Assembly (NCBI GenBank): GCA_934597585.1
Contig: CAKTSA010000013.1
Span: 1 to 39,009 of the forward strand
Length of the DNA stretch: 39,009 nucleotides
Reading direction: 5' to 3'
Source: an uncultured Oscillospiraceae bacterium
GTDB taxonomy: Bacteria > Bacillota > Clostridia > Oscillospirales > Oscillospiraceae
The notes beneath the pieces are model-generated. The model had not been told where the DNA came from. It made no database searches and saw only the letters and a list, made by a program, of their open reading frames with translations. The number at the start of each line of letters is the position of its first letter. Position 1 is the stretch's first letter. Made by a program: the position numbers and the translations under genes. Shown here piece by piece: positions 31,851-39,009 of the stretch.

Positions 31851-33075
31851 GGTAACAGTGATCGGCGGCGGCGCCGCCGGTTTGATGGCTGCCATCGCCG
31901 CCGCGGAAAAGGGCGCGCAGGTGAGCCTGATAGAACCCAACGAGCGGTTGGGCAAAAAAGTCAATATCACGGGAAAAGGCCGCTGCAACGTTACCAACGA
32001 CACGGATCTGGAGGGCCTGATGGCCCATATTCCCCGCAATGGCCGGTTCCTTTACAGCGCCCTGTCCAGATTCAGCAGTCAGGACACCATGGCGTTTTTT
32101 GAGAGCTGCGGTGTCCCCCTGAAGGTAGAACGGGGCGACCGGGTGTTCCCGGTGTCCGACAGTGCTTTCGACATCACCGATGCCCTGAAGGGCAAGGTGA
32201 AGGCCCTGCGCATCCGTTGGATCCATGATCGGGCTGCGGCGGTGGAGACAGCGGACGGCCGTGTGACGGCGGTGACGGGGGAGAAGGGGATATACCCGTC
32301 GGATGCCGTCATCATTGCTACCGGCGGCGTCTCCTATCCCGGCACCGGCTCCACCGGCGACGGCTATCGGATCGCTGCCGACCTGGGCCATACCATCGTG
32401 GAGCCTCGCGGCTCTCTGGTGCCGCTGGTCAGCGATGACGACTGCTGCCGCCATATGCAGGGGCTGAGCCTGAAAAACGTGGAGTTGACGGCCTATAACA
32501 GCAAGAATAAGGCGGTATTCCGGGAGTTCGGAGAGATGCTCTTTACCCACTTCGGCGTGTCCGGCCCGCTGGTGCTGTCGGCCAGCGCCCATCTGCGGGA
32601 TTGGGAGAAGGAGCAGTACCGTCTCAGCATCGACCTGAAGCCGGCGCTGGACGAACAGAAACTGGAAGCCCGTATCCTGCGGGATATCAGCGAGAGCCCC
32701 AACCGGGATGTGGAGAAGCTGCTGTGCGGCCTGGTGCCCCACAGTATGGCTCCGGTGATGACCCGGCGGCTGGGCCTTCCGCCGACGTTGAAGGCCAATT
32801 CCCTGACCAAGGAGCAGCGTCGGGCGCTGATCCAGCTTTTGAAGCACTTTACCATCCGCGTTACCGGTGTGCGTCCGGTGGCGGAGGCCATCGTCACCGC
32901 CGGCGGCGTGAAGGTGGGCGAGGTGAAGCCCAACACCATGGCCTCCAAGCTGGTGGAGGGGCTGTACTTTGCCGGAGAGGTCCTGGATGTGGACGCCTAC
33001 ACCGGCGGATTCAATTTGCAGATCGCGTGGGCCACCGGCCATCTGGCCGGTGTGTCCGCGGCAGAGCAGGAGTGA
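31843..33075 (+). CDS. HI0933/YhiN-family FAD-dependent oxidoreductase
   Basis: A 410-residue flavoprotein of the HI0933 (YhiN) family, of undefined physiological substrate. The FAD-binding GGGAAG is at residues 8-13, followed by GKKVNITGKGRCNVTN, the family signature; IIATGGVSYPGTGSTGDGY and the C-terminal ITAGGVKVGEVKP, FAGEVLDVDAYTGGFNLQIAWATG are intact. An open frame extends upstream, but the ATG at 31843 is in the RpiR gene end and gives the usual N-terminus. Confidence 0.93.
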   Translation: MNKVTVIGGGAAGLMAAIAAAEKGAQVSLIEPNERLGKKVNITGKGRCNVTNDTDLEGLMAHIPRNGRFLYSALSRFSSQDTMAFFESCGVPLKVERGDRVFPVSDSAFDITDALKGKVKALRIRWIHDRAAAVETADGRVTAVTGEKGIYPSDAVIIATGGVSYPGTGSTGDGYRIAADLGHTIVEPRGSLVPLVSDDDCCRHMQGLSLKNVELTAYNSKNKAVFREFGEMLFTHFGVSGPLVLSASAHLRDWEKEQYRLSIDLKPALDEQKLEARILRDISESPNRDVEKLLCGLVPHSMAPVMTRRLGLPPTLKANSLTKEQRRALIQLLKHFTIRVTGVRPVAEAIVTAGGVKVGEVKPNTMASKLVEGLYFAGEVLDVDAYTGGFNLQIAWATGHLAGVSAAEQE

Positions 33076-33080
33076 GAGAA

Positions 33081-33773
33081 ATGGGAGACGCAGCAAAAAA
33101 GATCTATTCCATCGCGGTGGACGGGCCCAGCGGCGCGGGAAAGAGCACGCTGGCCAAGGCCATCGCGGCGGAGCTGCATATCATCTATGTGGACACCGGC
33201 GCCATCTACCGGACCATCGGCTGCTATGCCCGACGGCAGGGGGTGGATGCCGCCGATGCCCGGGCGGTCGTCGATCTGCTGCCTCGGGTGCGGATCGAGA
33301 TGCGCTATGATGAGCAGGGCCTGCAGCACATGCTGCTGCAGGGAGAGGATGTAACGGAGGAGATCCGCCTGCCGGAGATGTCTCTGTACGCCTCGGCGGT
33401 GTCCGCCATTCCGGAGGTGCGGGCCTTTCTGCTGGAGATGCAGCGGGACTTTGCACGGAAGAGCAGCGTCATCATGGATGGACGGGATATCGGCACTGTG
33501 GTGCTGCCCCATGCGGATGTAAAGATTTTTCTGCAGGCGGATGTGGAGGTTCGTGCCCGTCGGCGGGAGAAGGAGCTGCAGGAGCGGGGGACGCCCCGGC
33601 CCTTCCAGCAGGTGCTGGCGGAGATGAAGGAGCGGGACTATAACGATTCCCACCGCGCCGCCGCGCCGCTGCGGGCAGCGGAGGACGCCGTGGTGGTGGA
33701 TACCAGCGACCTGAACTTCCAGCAGAGCAAGGAAGCCATGCTGCAGATCATTCGAGAGAAGGTGGGTCTGTGA
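33081..33773 (+). CDS. cmk: Cytidylate kinase
   Basis: Cytidylate kinase (CMP/dCMP to CDP/dCDP), 230 residues. The P-loop GPSGAGKST starts at residue 15, and YVDTGAIYRTI, MDGRDIGTVVLP, and RARRREKEL plus DSHRAAAPLR motifs are all present. It starts at the ATG at 33081, 5 bases after the flavoprotein stop, with a weak GAGAGA SD. It overlaps plsC by four bases. The order cmk-plsC-ispH-S1 is widespread in Clostridia. Confidence 0.95.
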   Translation: MGDAAKKIYSIAVDGPSGAGKSTLAKAIAAELHIIYVDTGAIYRTIGCYARRQGVDAADARAVVDLLPRVRIEMRYDEQGLQHMLLQGEDVTEEIRLPEMSLYASAVSAIPEVRAFLLEMQRDFARKSSVIMDGRDIGTVVLPHADVKIFLQADVEVRARRREKELQERGTPRPFQQVLAEMKERDYNDSHRAAAPLRAAEDAVVVDTSDLNFQQSKEAMLQIIREKVGL

Positions 33774-34369
33774 AAAATAAATTCTATACCCTCATGTGGA
33801 AGCTGCTGCGCCCTATCGTTTTGCTGCTGCACCCTCTGGATGTCCAGGGGAAGGAAAACCTGCCGGACGAGCCGGTGGTCATCTGCGCCAACCACTCCAG
33901 CGGGTGGGACCCGGTGCTGCTGGTGTGCGCCCTGGCCAGTGACTTTCCACTGCGGATCATGGCCAAGGAGCAGCTGTTCAGGATACCCATCATCGACGGC
34001 TTTATCCGCCGCATGGGTGCATTCCCTGTGGACCGTGGCAACAGCGACATCAACGCGGTGAAAACCTCTATCAAGAGCCTGAAGGACGGCTTCAGCCTGC
34101 TGATCTTTCCGGAGGGCACCCGTGTCAGGCAGGGGCAGCATGTGCAGCCCAAGGGCGGCGCGGCTATGATCGCCATCCGGGCCGGCGCGAAGATGCTGCC
34201 GGTGTTCATTGGCACCACCAAGCGGCTGTTCCAGAAGATCCCCTTCATCATCGGCAAGCCCTACGCTCCAGTGTACACCGAGCGGAAGGGCACCGCGGAG
34301 GAGTATCAGCAGAACGCCGACGAGGTCATGCGCCAGGTCTATGAGCTGGGCGGTGCCCCATGCGAGTGA
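33770..34369 (+). CDS. plsC: 1-acyl-sn-glycerol-3-phosphate acyltransferase
   Basis: PlsC-type acyltransferase, 199 residues, making phosphatidic acid in phospholipid synthesis at the inner membrane face. The catalytic HX4D motif is NHSSGWD (His42, Asp47), FPEGTR is the acceptor-site motif and VDRGN and GGAAMIAIRAGA are conserved. The start is a GTG at 33770 overlapping the cmk stop, and its end overlaps the ispH start by 10 bases. Confidence 0.93.
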   Translation: MKNKFYTLMWKLLRPIVLLLHPLDVQGKENLPDEPVVICANHSSGWDPVLLVCALASDFPLRIMAKEQLFRIPIIDGFIRRMGAFPVDRGNSDINAVKTSIKSLKDGFSLLIFPEGTRVRQGQHVQPKGGAAMIAIRAGAKMLPVFIGTTKRLFQKIPFIIGKPYAPVYTERKGTAEEYQQNADEVMRQVYELGGAPCE

Positions 34370-36309
34370 TCCAGGCGGAGAGCGCCGGGTTCTGCTACGG
34401 CGTGGAGCGGGCGGTGAAGCTGGCGGAGCAGACAGCCCGGGAAAAGGGCGGCTGCGTGATGCTGGGCAGCATCATCCACAACGCCCATGTGGTGCGTGAG
34501 CTGGAGGCGTTGGGCTGCCGCACCGTGGGAAGTGCGGCGGAGGTGCGGCCGGGAGAAACGGTCATCATCCGCTCCCACGGCGAGCGCAAACAGGTGCTGG
34601 AACAGCTGGAGGCGGCAGGCGCGGTGTGTGTCAATGCCACATGCCCCAACGTGCGGCGCATCCAGCAGCTGGTGGCCCAGGCGGACGAAGAGGGACGCGT
34701 CCCCCTCATCATTGGTGAGGAGCACCATCCCGAGGTTATCGGCGTGGCCAGCTGGTCCGGGCGCTCCATGATCTTCCAAACGCCGGAAAAACTGCAGAAT
34801 TGGCTGGATTCTGCCCCGGAAAATCGCCATTTGCCCCTGACGGCGGTGGCCCAGACCACCTGTATCCGGTCACTTTGGGAAACTTCTGCAAAAATTTTGA
34901 AAAAAGAGTGTACAAACGCGAAATTATTTGATACAATATGTAATGCTACGCAAAGACGCCAATCGGAAGCGGCCGACCTGGCCGCCAGGGTCGACGTTAT
35001 GGTCGTGGTCGGAGATCGTAAGAGTGCCAACACCCAACACTTGACAGAGATTTGCAGCGAGAGATGTCCCCGGGTCTATCAGATCGAAGGGGCCAGTGAA
35101 CTTGAGCCAAACTTTCTTAAGGGATGTTCCGTGGCGGGGCTTACAGCCGGCGCGTCCACACCGGCGAGCATCATTAAGGAGGTAAACAAAACGATGAGCG
35201 AAGAAATCAAGAACACTGAAGCCATGGAAGAAAGCTTTGAGGAGCTGCTGGAAAAATCTTTTAAGACTTTAAATACAGGAGAGAAGGTAACCGGTATCGT
35301 AACGGCCATCGGCCCCACCGAGGTGCAGGTGGACCTGGGCTGCAAGCAGGCTGGCTATATTGCCATCGACGAGCTGTCCGCTGACCCCAACGTCAAGCCC
35401 GAGGATGTGGTCAAGGTCGGCGATGAGATCGAGACTTACATCATCCGCGTCAACGACGTGGAAGGCTATGCCATGCTGTCCAAGAAGCGTCTGGACGCCG
35501 TGAAGGTGTGGGACGACATCGCAGAGGCCTGCGAGAACAAGACCACCCTGGAAGGCAAGGTCACCGAGGAGAACAAGGGCGGCATCGTCGTCAACGTCAA
35601 GGGCGTGCGCGTGTTCGTTCCCGCTTCCCAGTCCGGCCAGCCCCGCGGCGCCGAGCTGAGCGAGATGATCGGCAAGACCGTCTCCCTGCGCATCACCGAG
35701 GTCAACCGTGCCCGCCGCCGCGTGGTGGGTTCCATCCGTGCCGTGCAGTACGAGGCCCGTCAGGCCGCCCAGGCTGAGATCTGGAACAACATCGAAGTGG
35801 GCAAGCACTACAACGGCGTTGTCAAGTCCATGACCTCCTACGGCGTGTTCGTGGACATCGGCGGTGTGGACGGCATGGTCCATATCTCCGAGCTGAGCTG
35901 GAGCCGCATCAAGAACCCCGCCGAGGTCGTTTCCGTCGGCGATCCTCTGGATGTGTATGTCATCTCCTTCGATCCTGAGAAGCGCAAGATTTCTCTGGGT
36001 GTGAAGGACCACTCCTGCAACCCCTGGGATAAGTTCATGGAGACCTACAAGGTGGGCGATGTTGCCAACGTCCGCATTGTGAAGCTGATGGCCTTCGGCG
36101 CCTTTGCCGAGGTCGTTCCCGGTGTGGATGGCCTGATCCACATCTCCCAGATCGCTGACCGCCGCATCGAGAAGCCTGGTGACGTTCTGTCCGAGGGCCA
36201 GATGGTGGACGCCAAGATCACTGCTATTGACGAAGAGAAGCAGAAGATTTCCCTGTCCATCCGCGCTCTGCTGACCCCTGCTGCCGACGAGGCTGAGGAC
36301 GAGGAGTAA
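34360..36309 (+). CDS. ispH: IspH (HMBPP reductase)-ribosomal protein S1 fusion
   Basis: A 649-residue fusion known in Clostridia. Residues 1-278 are IspH, the [4Fe-4S] reductase of the last MEP-pathway step, with Cys12 (GFCYGVERAV), Cys95 (CPNVRR) and Cys194 (DTICNATQRRQ) as cluster ligands, and GEEHHPEVIG carrying the active-site glutamate. From residue 279 follow four S1 RNA-binding domains (starting near GEKVTGIV, LEGKVTEEN, GKHYNGVVKS and GDVANVRIVK), with an acidic C-terminus. Met279 is preceded by a strong internal SD, so a free S1 may also be made. Three S1 domains fewer than E. coli S1 are usual for Gram-positives. Confidence 0.95.
   Translation: MRVIQAESAGFCYGVERAVKLAEQTAREKGGCVMLGSIIHNAHVVRELEALGCRTVGSAAEVRPGETVIIRSHGERKQVLEQLEAAGAVCVNATCPNVRRIQQLVAQADEEGRVPLIIGEEHHPEVIGVASWSGRSMIFQTPEKLQNWLDSAPENRHLPLTAVAQTTCIRSLWETSAKILKKECTNAKLFDTICNATQRRQSEAADLAARVDVMVVVGDRKSANTQHLTEICSERCPRVYQIEGASELEPNFLKGCSVAGLTAGASTPASIIKEVNKTMSEEIKNTEAMEESFEELLEKSFKTLNTGEKVTGIVTAIGPTEVQVDLGCKQAGYIAIDELSADPNVKPEDVVKVGDEIETYIIRVNDVEGYAMLSKKRLDAVKVWDDIAEACENKTTLEGKVTEENKGGIVVNVKGVRVFVPASQSGQPRGAELSEMIGKTVSLRITEVNRARRRVVGSIRAVQYEARQAAQAEIWNNIEVGKHYNGVVKSMTSYGVFVDIGGVDGMVHISELSWSRIKNPAEVVSVGDPLDVYVISFDPEKRKISLGVKDHSCNPWDKFMETYKVGDVANVRIVKLMAFGAFAEVVPGVDGLIHISQIADRRIEKPGDVLSEGQMVDAKITAIDEEKQKISLSIRALLTPAADEAEDEE
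34909..34937 (+). promoter_or_regulatory. Candidate internal promoter for the S1 part
   Basis: Within ispH, TGTACA (34909-34914) and an extended -10 TGATACAAT (hexamer 34932-34937) are 17 bases apart, in a clear A+T-rich dip. The -10 overlaps the codons for D-T-I-C with the third cluster cysteine. Transcripts would start about 250 bases before the S1 ATG. Confidence 0.5.
35176..35196 (+). promoter_or_regulatory. Internal ribosome binding site and start for S1
   Basis: AAGGAGGT at 35176-35183 lies 10 bases before the in-frame ATG at 35194 (Met279, MSEEIKN), at the exact junction of the IspH and S1 parts. It is one of the best SD matches in the window and would permit independent translation of a 371-residue S1. 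Confidence 0.65.
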
Positions 36310-36325
36310 TTTCCACATAAAGCTC

Positions 36326-36354
36326 AAACGGCCACCCTTTTGGGTGGCCGTTTT
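36326..36354 (+). terminator. Intrinsic terminator after ispH-S1
   Basis: AAACGGCCACCC (36326-36337) pairs with GGGTGGCCGTTT (36342-36353) around TTTT, then a T-rich tail (TTTTCTTAT). It ends the M50-to-S1 operon. Confidence 0.9.
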
Positions 36355-36357
36355 CTT

Positions 36358-36390
36358 ATGTATGGCCGGTACAGCGTACCGGCCATACAT
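36358..36390. repeat. Perfect 15-bp inverted repeat
   Basis: A 15-base arm at 36358-36372 is mirrored perfectly at 36376-36390 around AGC. It follows the terminator with 4 bases between and precedes the spoIVFA-like gene. Neither side has a T run. It may be a dispersed palindrome. Confidence 0.75.
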
Positions 36391-36396
36391 ATTTGC

Positions 36397-36426
36397 GCAT
36401 ATTGCGTGTCCCATGCCGCATATAGT
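36397..36426 (+). promoter_or_regulatory. Sigma-E-like promoter of spoIVFA-like gene
   Basis: GCATATT (36397-36403) matches the sigma-E -35 consensus (KMATATT) and CATATAGT (36419-36426) differs by one base from the -10 consensus CATACANT, spacer 15. The start site would fall near 36433. No sigma-A pair at a normal spacing was found here. Confidence 0.55.
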
Positions 36427-36452
36427 GGAGGAAAGAACAGGGGGTGCGTTAT

Positions 36453-37274
36453 ATGGCAGCAGGAAAACGCGTGGGAAGCGGTAAACTCCCGCCTCCGCCC
36501 AGGCGCAAGGGAACGGGCGGCAGACCGCAGGGAAAGCGGCAGCAGGGGAGAAGCGGCGGTACCCGCCGCATGACGCAGCTGCTGGTCAGTGCGGCCATTC
36601 TTATTGTGGTGATAACGGTGAAGTTCACCATGCCGGACGTGGCCCAGCAGTACAGCGGTACACTGCTGCACCTGATGGGGGAGGACACCGACTTCGCGGC
36701 GGCCTTTTCCGCTGCGGGCCGGGCCATCGGCGGCGACGACCTGGCCCAGGCGGTCAACGATGCCTATGTGGCGGTGTTCGGTTCCGACGGCAATAAAGTG
36801 ACCGTCAGCCAGCAGACCGACCGCAACGCCGTGGTCTATGGCGACGGCACCACGCCGGAGGTCGTGAACATGCTGCAGCAGGTGCTGGGCTTTGCCTATC
36901 AGAAGCCGGTAGAGGGCACCGTCACCTCATCCTTTGGCTTCCGGGATCATCCGGTGGCGGGCACTGAGCGGTTCCACTACGGCCTGGATATCGGCTGCGA
37001 GAAGGGAACTGTCATCCACGCCTTTGCCGACGGCACGGTGACGGCGGTGGCGGAGAGCACAGAACTGGGCAAATACCTGATCCTGACTCACGAGGATGGC
37101 TATACCACCCTGTATGCCCACTGCAGCCGGGTCAATGCCTCATCCGGCCAGTCGGTGCGGATGGGAGATCCCATCGCGGAGGTGGGGGATACCGGCGACG
37201 CCACCGGCTACCACCTGCACTTCGAACTGCACCAGAACAACATTTATCTGAACCCCATCTACTATGTCTCATAA
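36453..37274 (+). CDS. spoIVFA: SpoIVFA-like M23 (LytM) membrane protein
   Basis: A 273-residue protein with a basic cytoplasmic N-terminus (residues 1-45, rich in Lys/Arg/Gly), one membrane span (LLVSAAILIVVITVKFTM) and a C-terminal LytM domain. The LytM domain keeps zinc ligands HYGLD (H and D) and HLHFE, and YAHCS is intact, so it looks catalytically competent. Pairing with an overlapping M50 protease gene is the spoIVFA-spoIVFB arrangement of sporulators, where SpoIVFA holds SpoIVFB inactive. A GTG at 36444 is in frame, but the predicted sigma-E start and AGGGGG favour the ATG at 36453. Alternative: a general M23 endopeptidase. Confidence 0.78.
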   Translation: MAAGKRVGSGKLPPPPRRKGTGGRPQGKRQQGRSGGTRRMTQLLVSAAILIVVITVKFTMPDVAQQYSGTLLHLMGEDTDFAAAFSAAGRAIGGDDLAQAVNDAYVAVFGSDGNKVTVSQQTDRNAVVYGDGTTPEVVNMLQQVLGFAYQKPVEGTVTSSFGFRDHPVAGTERFHYGLDIGCEKGTVIHAFADGTVTAVAESTELGKYLILTHEDGYTTLYAHCSRVNASSGQSVRMGDPIAEVGDTGDATGYHLHFELHQNNIYLNPIYYVS

Positions 37275-37848
37275 AAGCCGGACAGCCGTCCACATATCCC
37301 CCACAGCCCCGTTGCTGCTGGCGATATTCGTAATGCTTTCCTCACCGCTGCTGCTCTCGGCGCTGCTGCTGGCGGCGGTGCTCCACGAGCTGGGCCACTA
37401 CTGGATGCTGCGTAGGCTCCGCGCCCGGGTGACGGCCATCCACATTACGGCTCTGGGGGCGGAGATGCAGGTGCAGGGAAATCTCTCCTACGGCAGCGAG
37501 CTGCTGGCGGCTGCGGCGGGCCCTGCGGTGAATTTGCTGCTGGCGCTGCTGCTGGGCCTTGGCGGACGGCTGTGGGAGGTGCTGTATCTGTTCTCCGGCG
37601 CCCAGCTGGTGCTGGGGGCGTTCAATCTGCTGCCCCTTCAACCTCTGGACGGCGGCAGCATCCTGTGGAATTTCGCCGCTTGGCTGACGGATCCCTATAC
37701 CGCCGATCGTGTAGCAGGCGCGGTGGGCTTCGGCATGGCGGCGCTACTGACGCTGGCGGCGGTGGCGGCGTTGTGGCTGGGCGGCAGTCCCTTCCTGCTG
37801 CTGGCGGCAGCCGGGCTGCTGTGGCATGCGCTGCGCTGCGGCAAATAG
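37264..37848 (+). CDS. spoIVFB: SpoIVFB-like intramembrane metalloprotease
   Basis: A 194-residue M50 membrane protease. The zinc motif HELGH is at residues 41-45 in a hydrophobic segment, AAGPAVNLLLALLLG follows, and FNLLPLQPLDGGSILW carries the conserved aspartate. SpoIVFB in Bacillus cleaves pro-sigma-K; the shorter length and place right after the M23 gene (11-base overlap) support this role, which is inferred. It lacks the C-terminal CBS domain seen in the Bacillus protein. Confidence 0.82.
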   Translation: MSHKSRTAVHISPTAPLLLAIFVMLSSPLLLSALLLAAVLHELGHYWMLRRLRARVTAIHITALGAEMQVQGNLSYGSELLAAAAGPAVNLLLALLLGLGGRLWEVLYLFSGAQLVLGAFNLLPLQPLDGGSILWNFAAWLTDPYTADRVAGAVGFGMAALLTLAAVAALWLGGSPFLLLAAAGLLWHALRCGK

Positions 37849-37851
37849 GGG

Positions 37852-37880
37852 TTGCCAAACCGGGGCAAAGAAGGTAAAAT
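37852..37880 (+). promoter_or_regulatory. Promoter of the radical SAM gene
   Basis: TTGCCA at 37852-37857 and TAAAAT at 37875-37880, each one base from consensus, are 17 bases apart, 35 bases before the GTG start. Confidence 0.75.
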
Positions 37881-37915
37881 AAGATGATATTCTGATATAC
37901 AACAGGAGAACAACT

Positions 37916-39009
37916 GTGGACAAAAAGCTGGAACGCATCCTGCCACGGGTGCAGAAGCCGGCCCGCTATGTGGGCGGCGAATATAATGCGGTGATCAAGG
38001 ACAAGGCGGCGGTGGACACTCGCATCGCCTTCTGCTTTCCGGATACCTACGAGATCGGCATGTCCAACCTGGGCATGCGGATCCTGTACGGCGTCATGAA
38101 CCAGATGGACGGCGTGTGGTGTGAGCGAGTCTTTGCCCCCTGGGGTGACATGGAGGAGGAGATGCGCCGTGCGGACATGCCCCTCTTCGCGCTGGAATCC
38201 GGCGACCCCATCACGGATTTTGACATCGTGGCCTTTTCCGTGGGCTATGAGATGGCATTTACCGCCATCCTCAACATGCTGGATCTGGCGAAGATCCCCC
38301 TGCGCAGCGCCCAGCGTGACGGACTGACCCCGCTGGTGATCGCCGGCGGCACCGCCATGTACAATGCCGAGCCCATTGCCGATTTTATTGATCTGGTGAG
38401 CCTGGGCGAGGGCGAGGACATCACCGTGGAGCTGGTGGAGCTGCACCGCAAGGCCCGGCGCGAGGGCTGGAGCAAGGCGAAATTCCTCCGTGCCGCCGCC
38501 CAGCTGGACGGCATCTACGTTCCCAGCCTGTATGATATTTCCTACAACGACGACGGCACCGTGCGGGCCATCACGCCCCGCGACGGGGCGCCCGCCGTGG
38601 TGACCAAGCGCATCGTCCACGATATGGACAAGGCGTATTTCCCGGTAAATACCATCGTGCCCAGCACTGAGATCGTCCAGGACCGGGTGATGCTGGAGCT
38701 GTTCCGGGGCTGCATCCGGGGATGCCGCTTCTGCCAGGCGGGTTATGTATACCGCCCTGTCCGCAACCGCAGCCGGGATCTATGCGCACAGTACTGCCTG
38801 GATTCCTGTAATGACTCCGGCTATCAGGAGGTGACGTTGTCCTCTCTCAGCACCAGCGACTATCCGCCGCTGACGGACCTGTGCGACCAGTTGGAGCCCT
38901 TCTGCGAGAGCCGGCACGTGAACCTGTCCCTACCCAGTCTGCGGGCGGACAACTTCTCCATGGCGCTGATGCAGCGGCTGGCCAAGGGCCGCAAGACCGG
39001 CCTGACCTT
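37916..39009 (+). CDS. B12-binding radical SAM protein (TIGR03960-like), partial
   Basis: The first 364 residues of a protein cut by the window edge. It matches the TIGR03960 family: N-terminal cobalamin-binding-like domain (CFPDTYEIGMSNLGMRILYG, VAFSVGYEM, LVIAGGTAMYNAEPIADF) then the radical SAM core with CIRGCRFC (Cys266, Cys270, Cys273). In Firmicutes such genes precede a DUF2344 gene, RNase G and rplU/rpmA; what follows here is out of view. The substrate is unknown. The start is a GTG at 37916 behind AGGAG (37904-37908). Confidence 0.9.
   Translation, partial: MDKKLERILPRVQKPARYVGGEYNAVIKDKAAVDTRIAFCFPDTYEIGMSNLGMRILYGVMNQMDGVWCERVFAPWGDMEEEMRRADMPLFALESGDPITDFDIVAFSVGYEMAFTAILNMLDLAKIPLRSAQRDGLTPLVIAGGTAMYNAEPIADFIDLVSLGEGEDITVELVELHRKARREGWSKAKFLRAAAQLDGIYVPSLYDISYNDDGTVRAITPRDGAPAVVTKRIVHDMDKAYFPVNTIVPSTEIVQDRVMLELFRGCIRGCRFCQAGYVYRPVRNRSRDLCAQYCLDSCNDSGYQEVTLSSLSTSDYPPLTDLCDQLEPFCESRHVNLSLPSLRADNFSMALMQRLAKGRKTGLT

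Noticed and set aside
36292..36309. Truncation of S1 because it has only four S1 domains.
   Set aside because: Four-domain S1 with an acidic tail is normal in Gram-positives, and a terminator follows the stop codon closely.

Overview
The window looks like a chromosomal core segment of a G+C-rich, endospore-forming member of the Clostridia, probably in or near the Oscillospiraceae. This is an inference from gene content and order, not a database match. The support is the hprK and rapZ-glmR-whiA block, scpA-scpB followed by a DUF2953 gene and gerW, an IspH-ribosomal protein S1 fusion, a DUF4364 gene, a SpoIVFA/SpoIVFB-like pair, and sigma-A promoters of the Firmicutes type with strong Shine-Dalgarno (SD) sites. 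I see no prophage, transposase, CRISPR array or rRNA.

Layout. (1) 1-10357: a promoter near 89-117 drives a tightly packed rightward operon: hprK, a ROK glucokinase, murB, rapZ, glmR, whiA, a C_GCAxxG_C_C protein, dnaE and a DUF4364 gene. It links carbon-source sensing, wall precursor synthesis and replication. (2) 10358-10504: a small MITE-like inverted repeat, then a small membrane protein gene. (3) 10904-12630, leftward: a ferredoxin/FrhB-like oxidoreductase gene overlapping queH. (4) 12754-14624, rightward: PadR regulator, DUF1700 and DUF4097 genes, with an inverted repeat over the promoter. (5) 14678-18536, leftward: a lipid-linked glycan flippase and an overlapping TetR gene, then putP behind a 38-base palindrome. 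(6) 18537-23313: single genes in mixed orientation (GNAT-YoaP, uridine-kinase-like, CAP-domain lipid/wall protein, hcp, ogt). (7) 23379-25740: tRNA-Pro(CGG) with promoter and terminator, then a secreted protein with a SipW-type signal peptide and a beta-helix-like C-terminal half, preceded by a long hairpin-rich leader that ends in a terminator-like hairpin. (8) 26087-36309: a M50 protease, scpA, scpB, DUF2953, gerW, a D,D-carboxypeptidase, rluB, an RpiR regulator, a HI0933-type flavoprotein, cmk, plsC and ispH-S1, nearly all coupled by overlaps. (9) 36397-37848: a sigma-E-like promoter, then a spoIVFA-like and a spoIVFB-like gene. (10) 37852-end: a TIGR03960-type B12-binding/radical SAM gene cut by the window edge.

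The points most worth a second look are the leader upstream of the SipW-type protein (promoter, two tandem perfect palindromes, a 12-bp hairpin, and a terminator hairpin with six T's just before the start codon); the ispH-S1 fusion, which still holds its own SD, ATG and a good internal promoter for S1; the sigma-E-like promoter supporting the spoIVFAB call; and several intergenic palindromes that look like operators or dispersed repeats.
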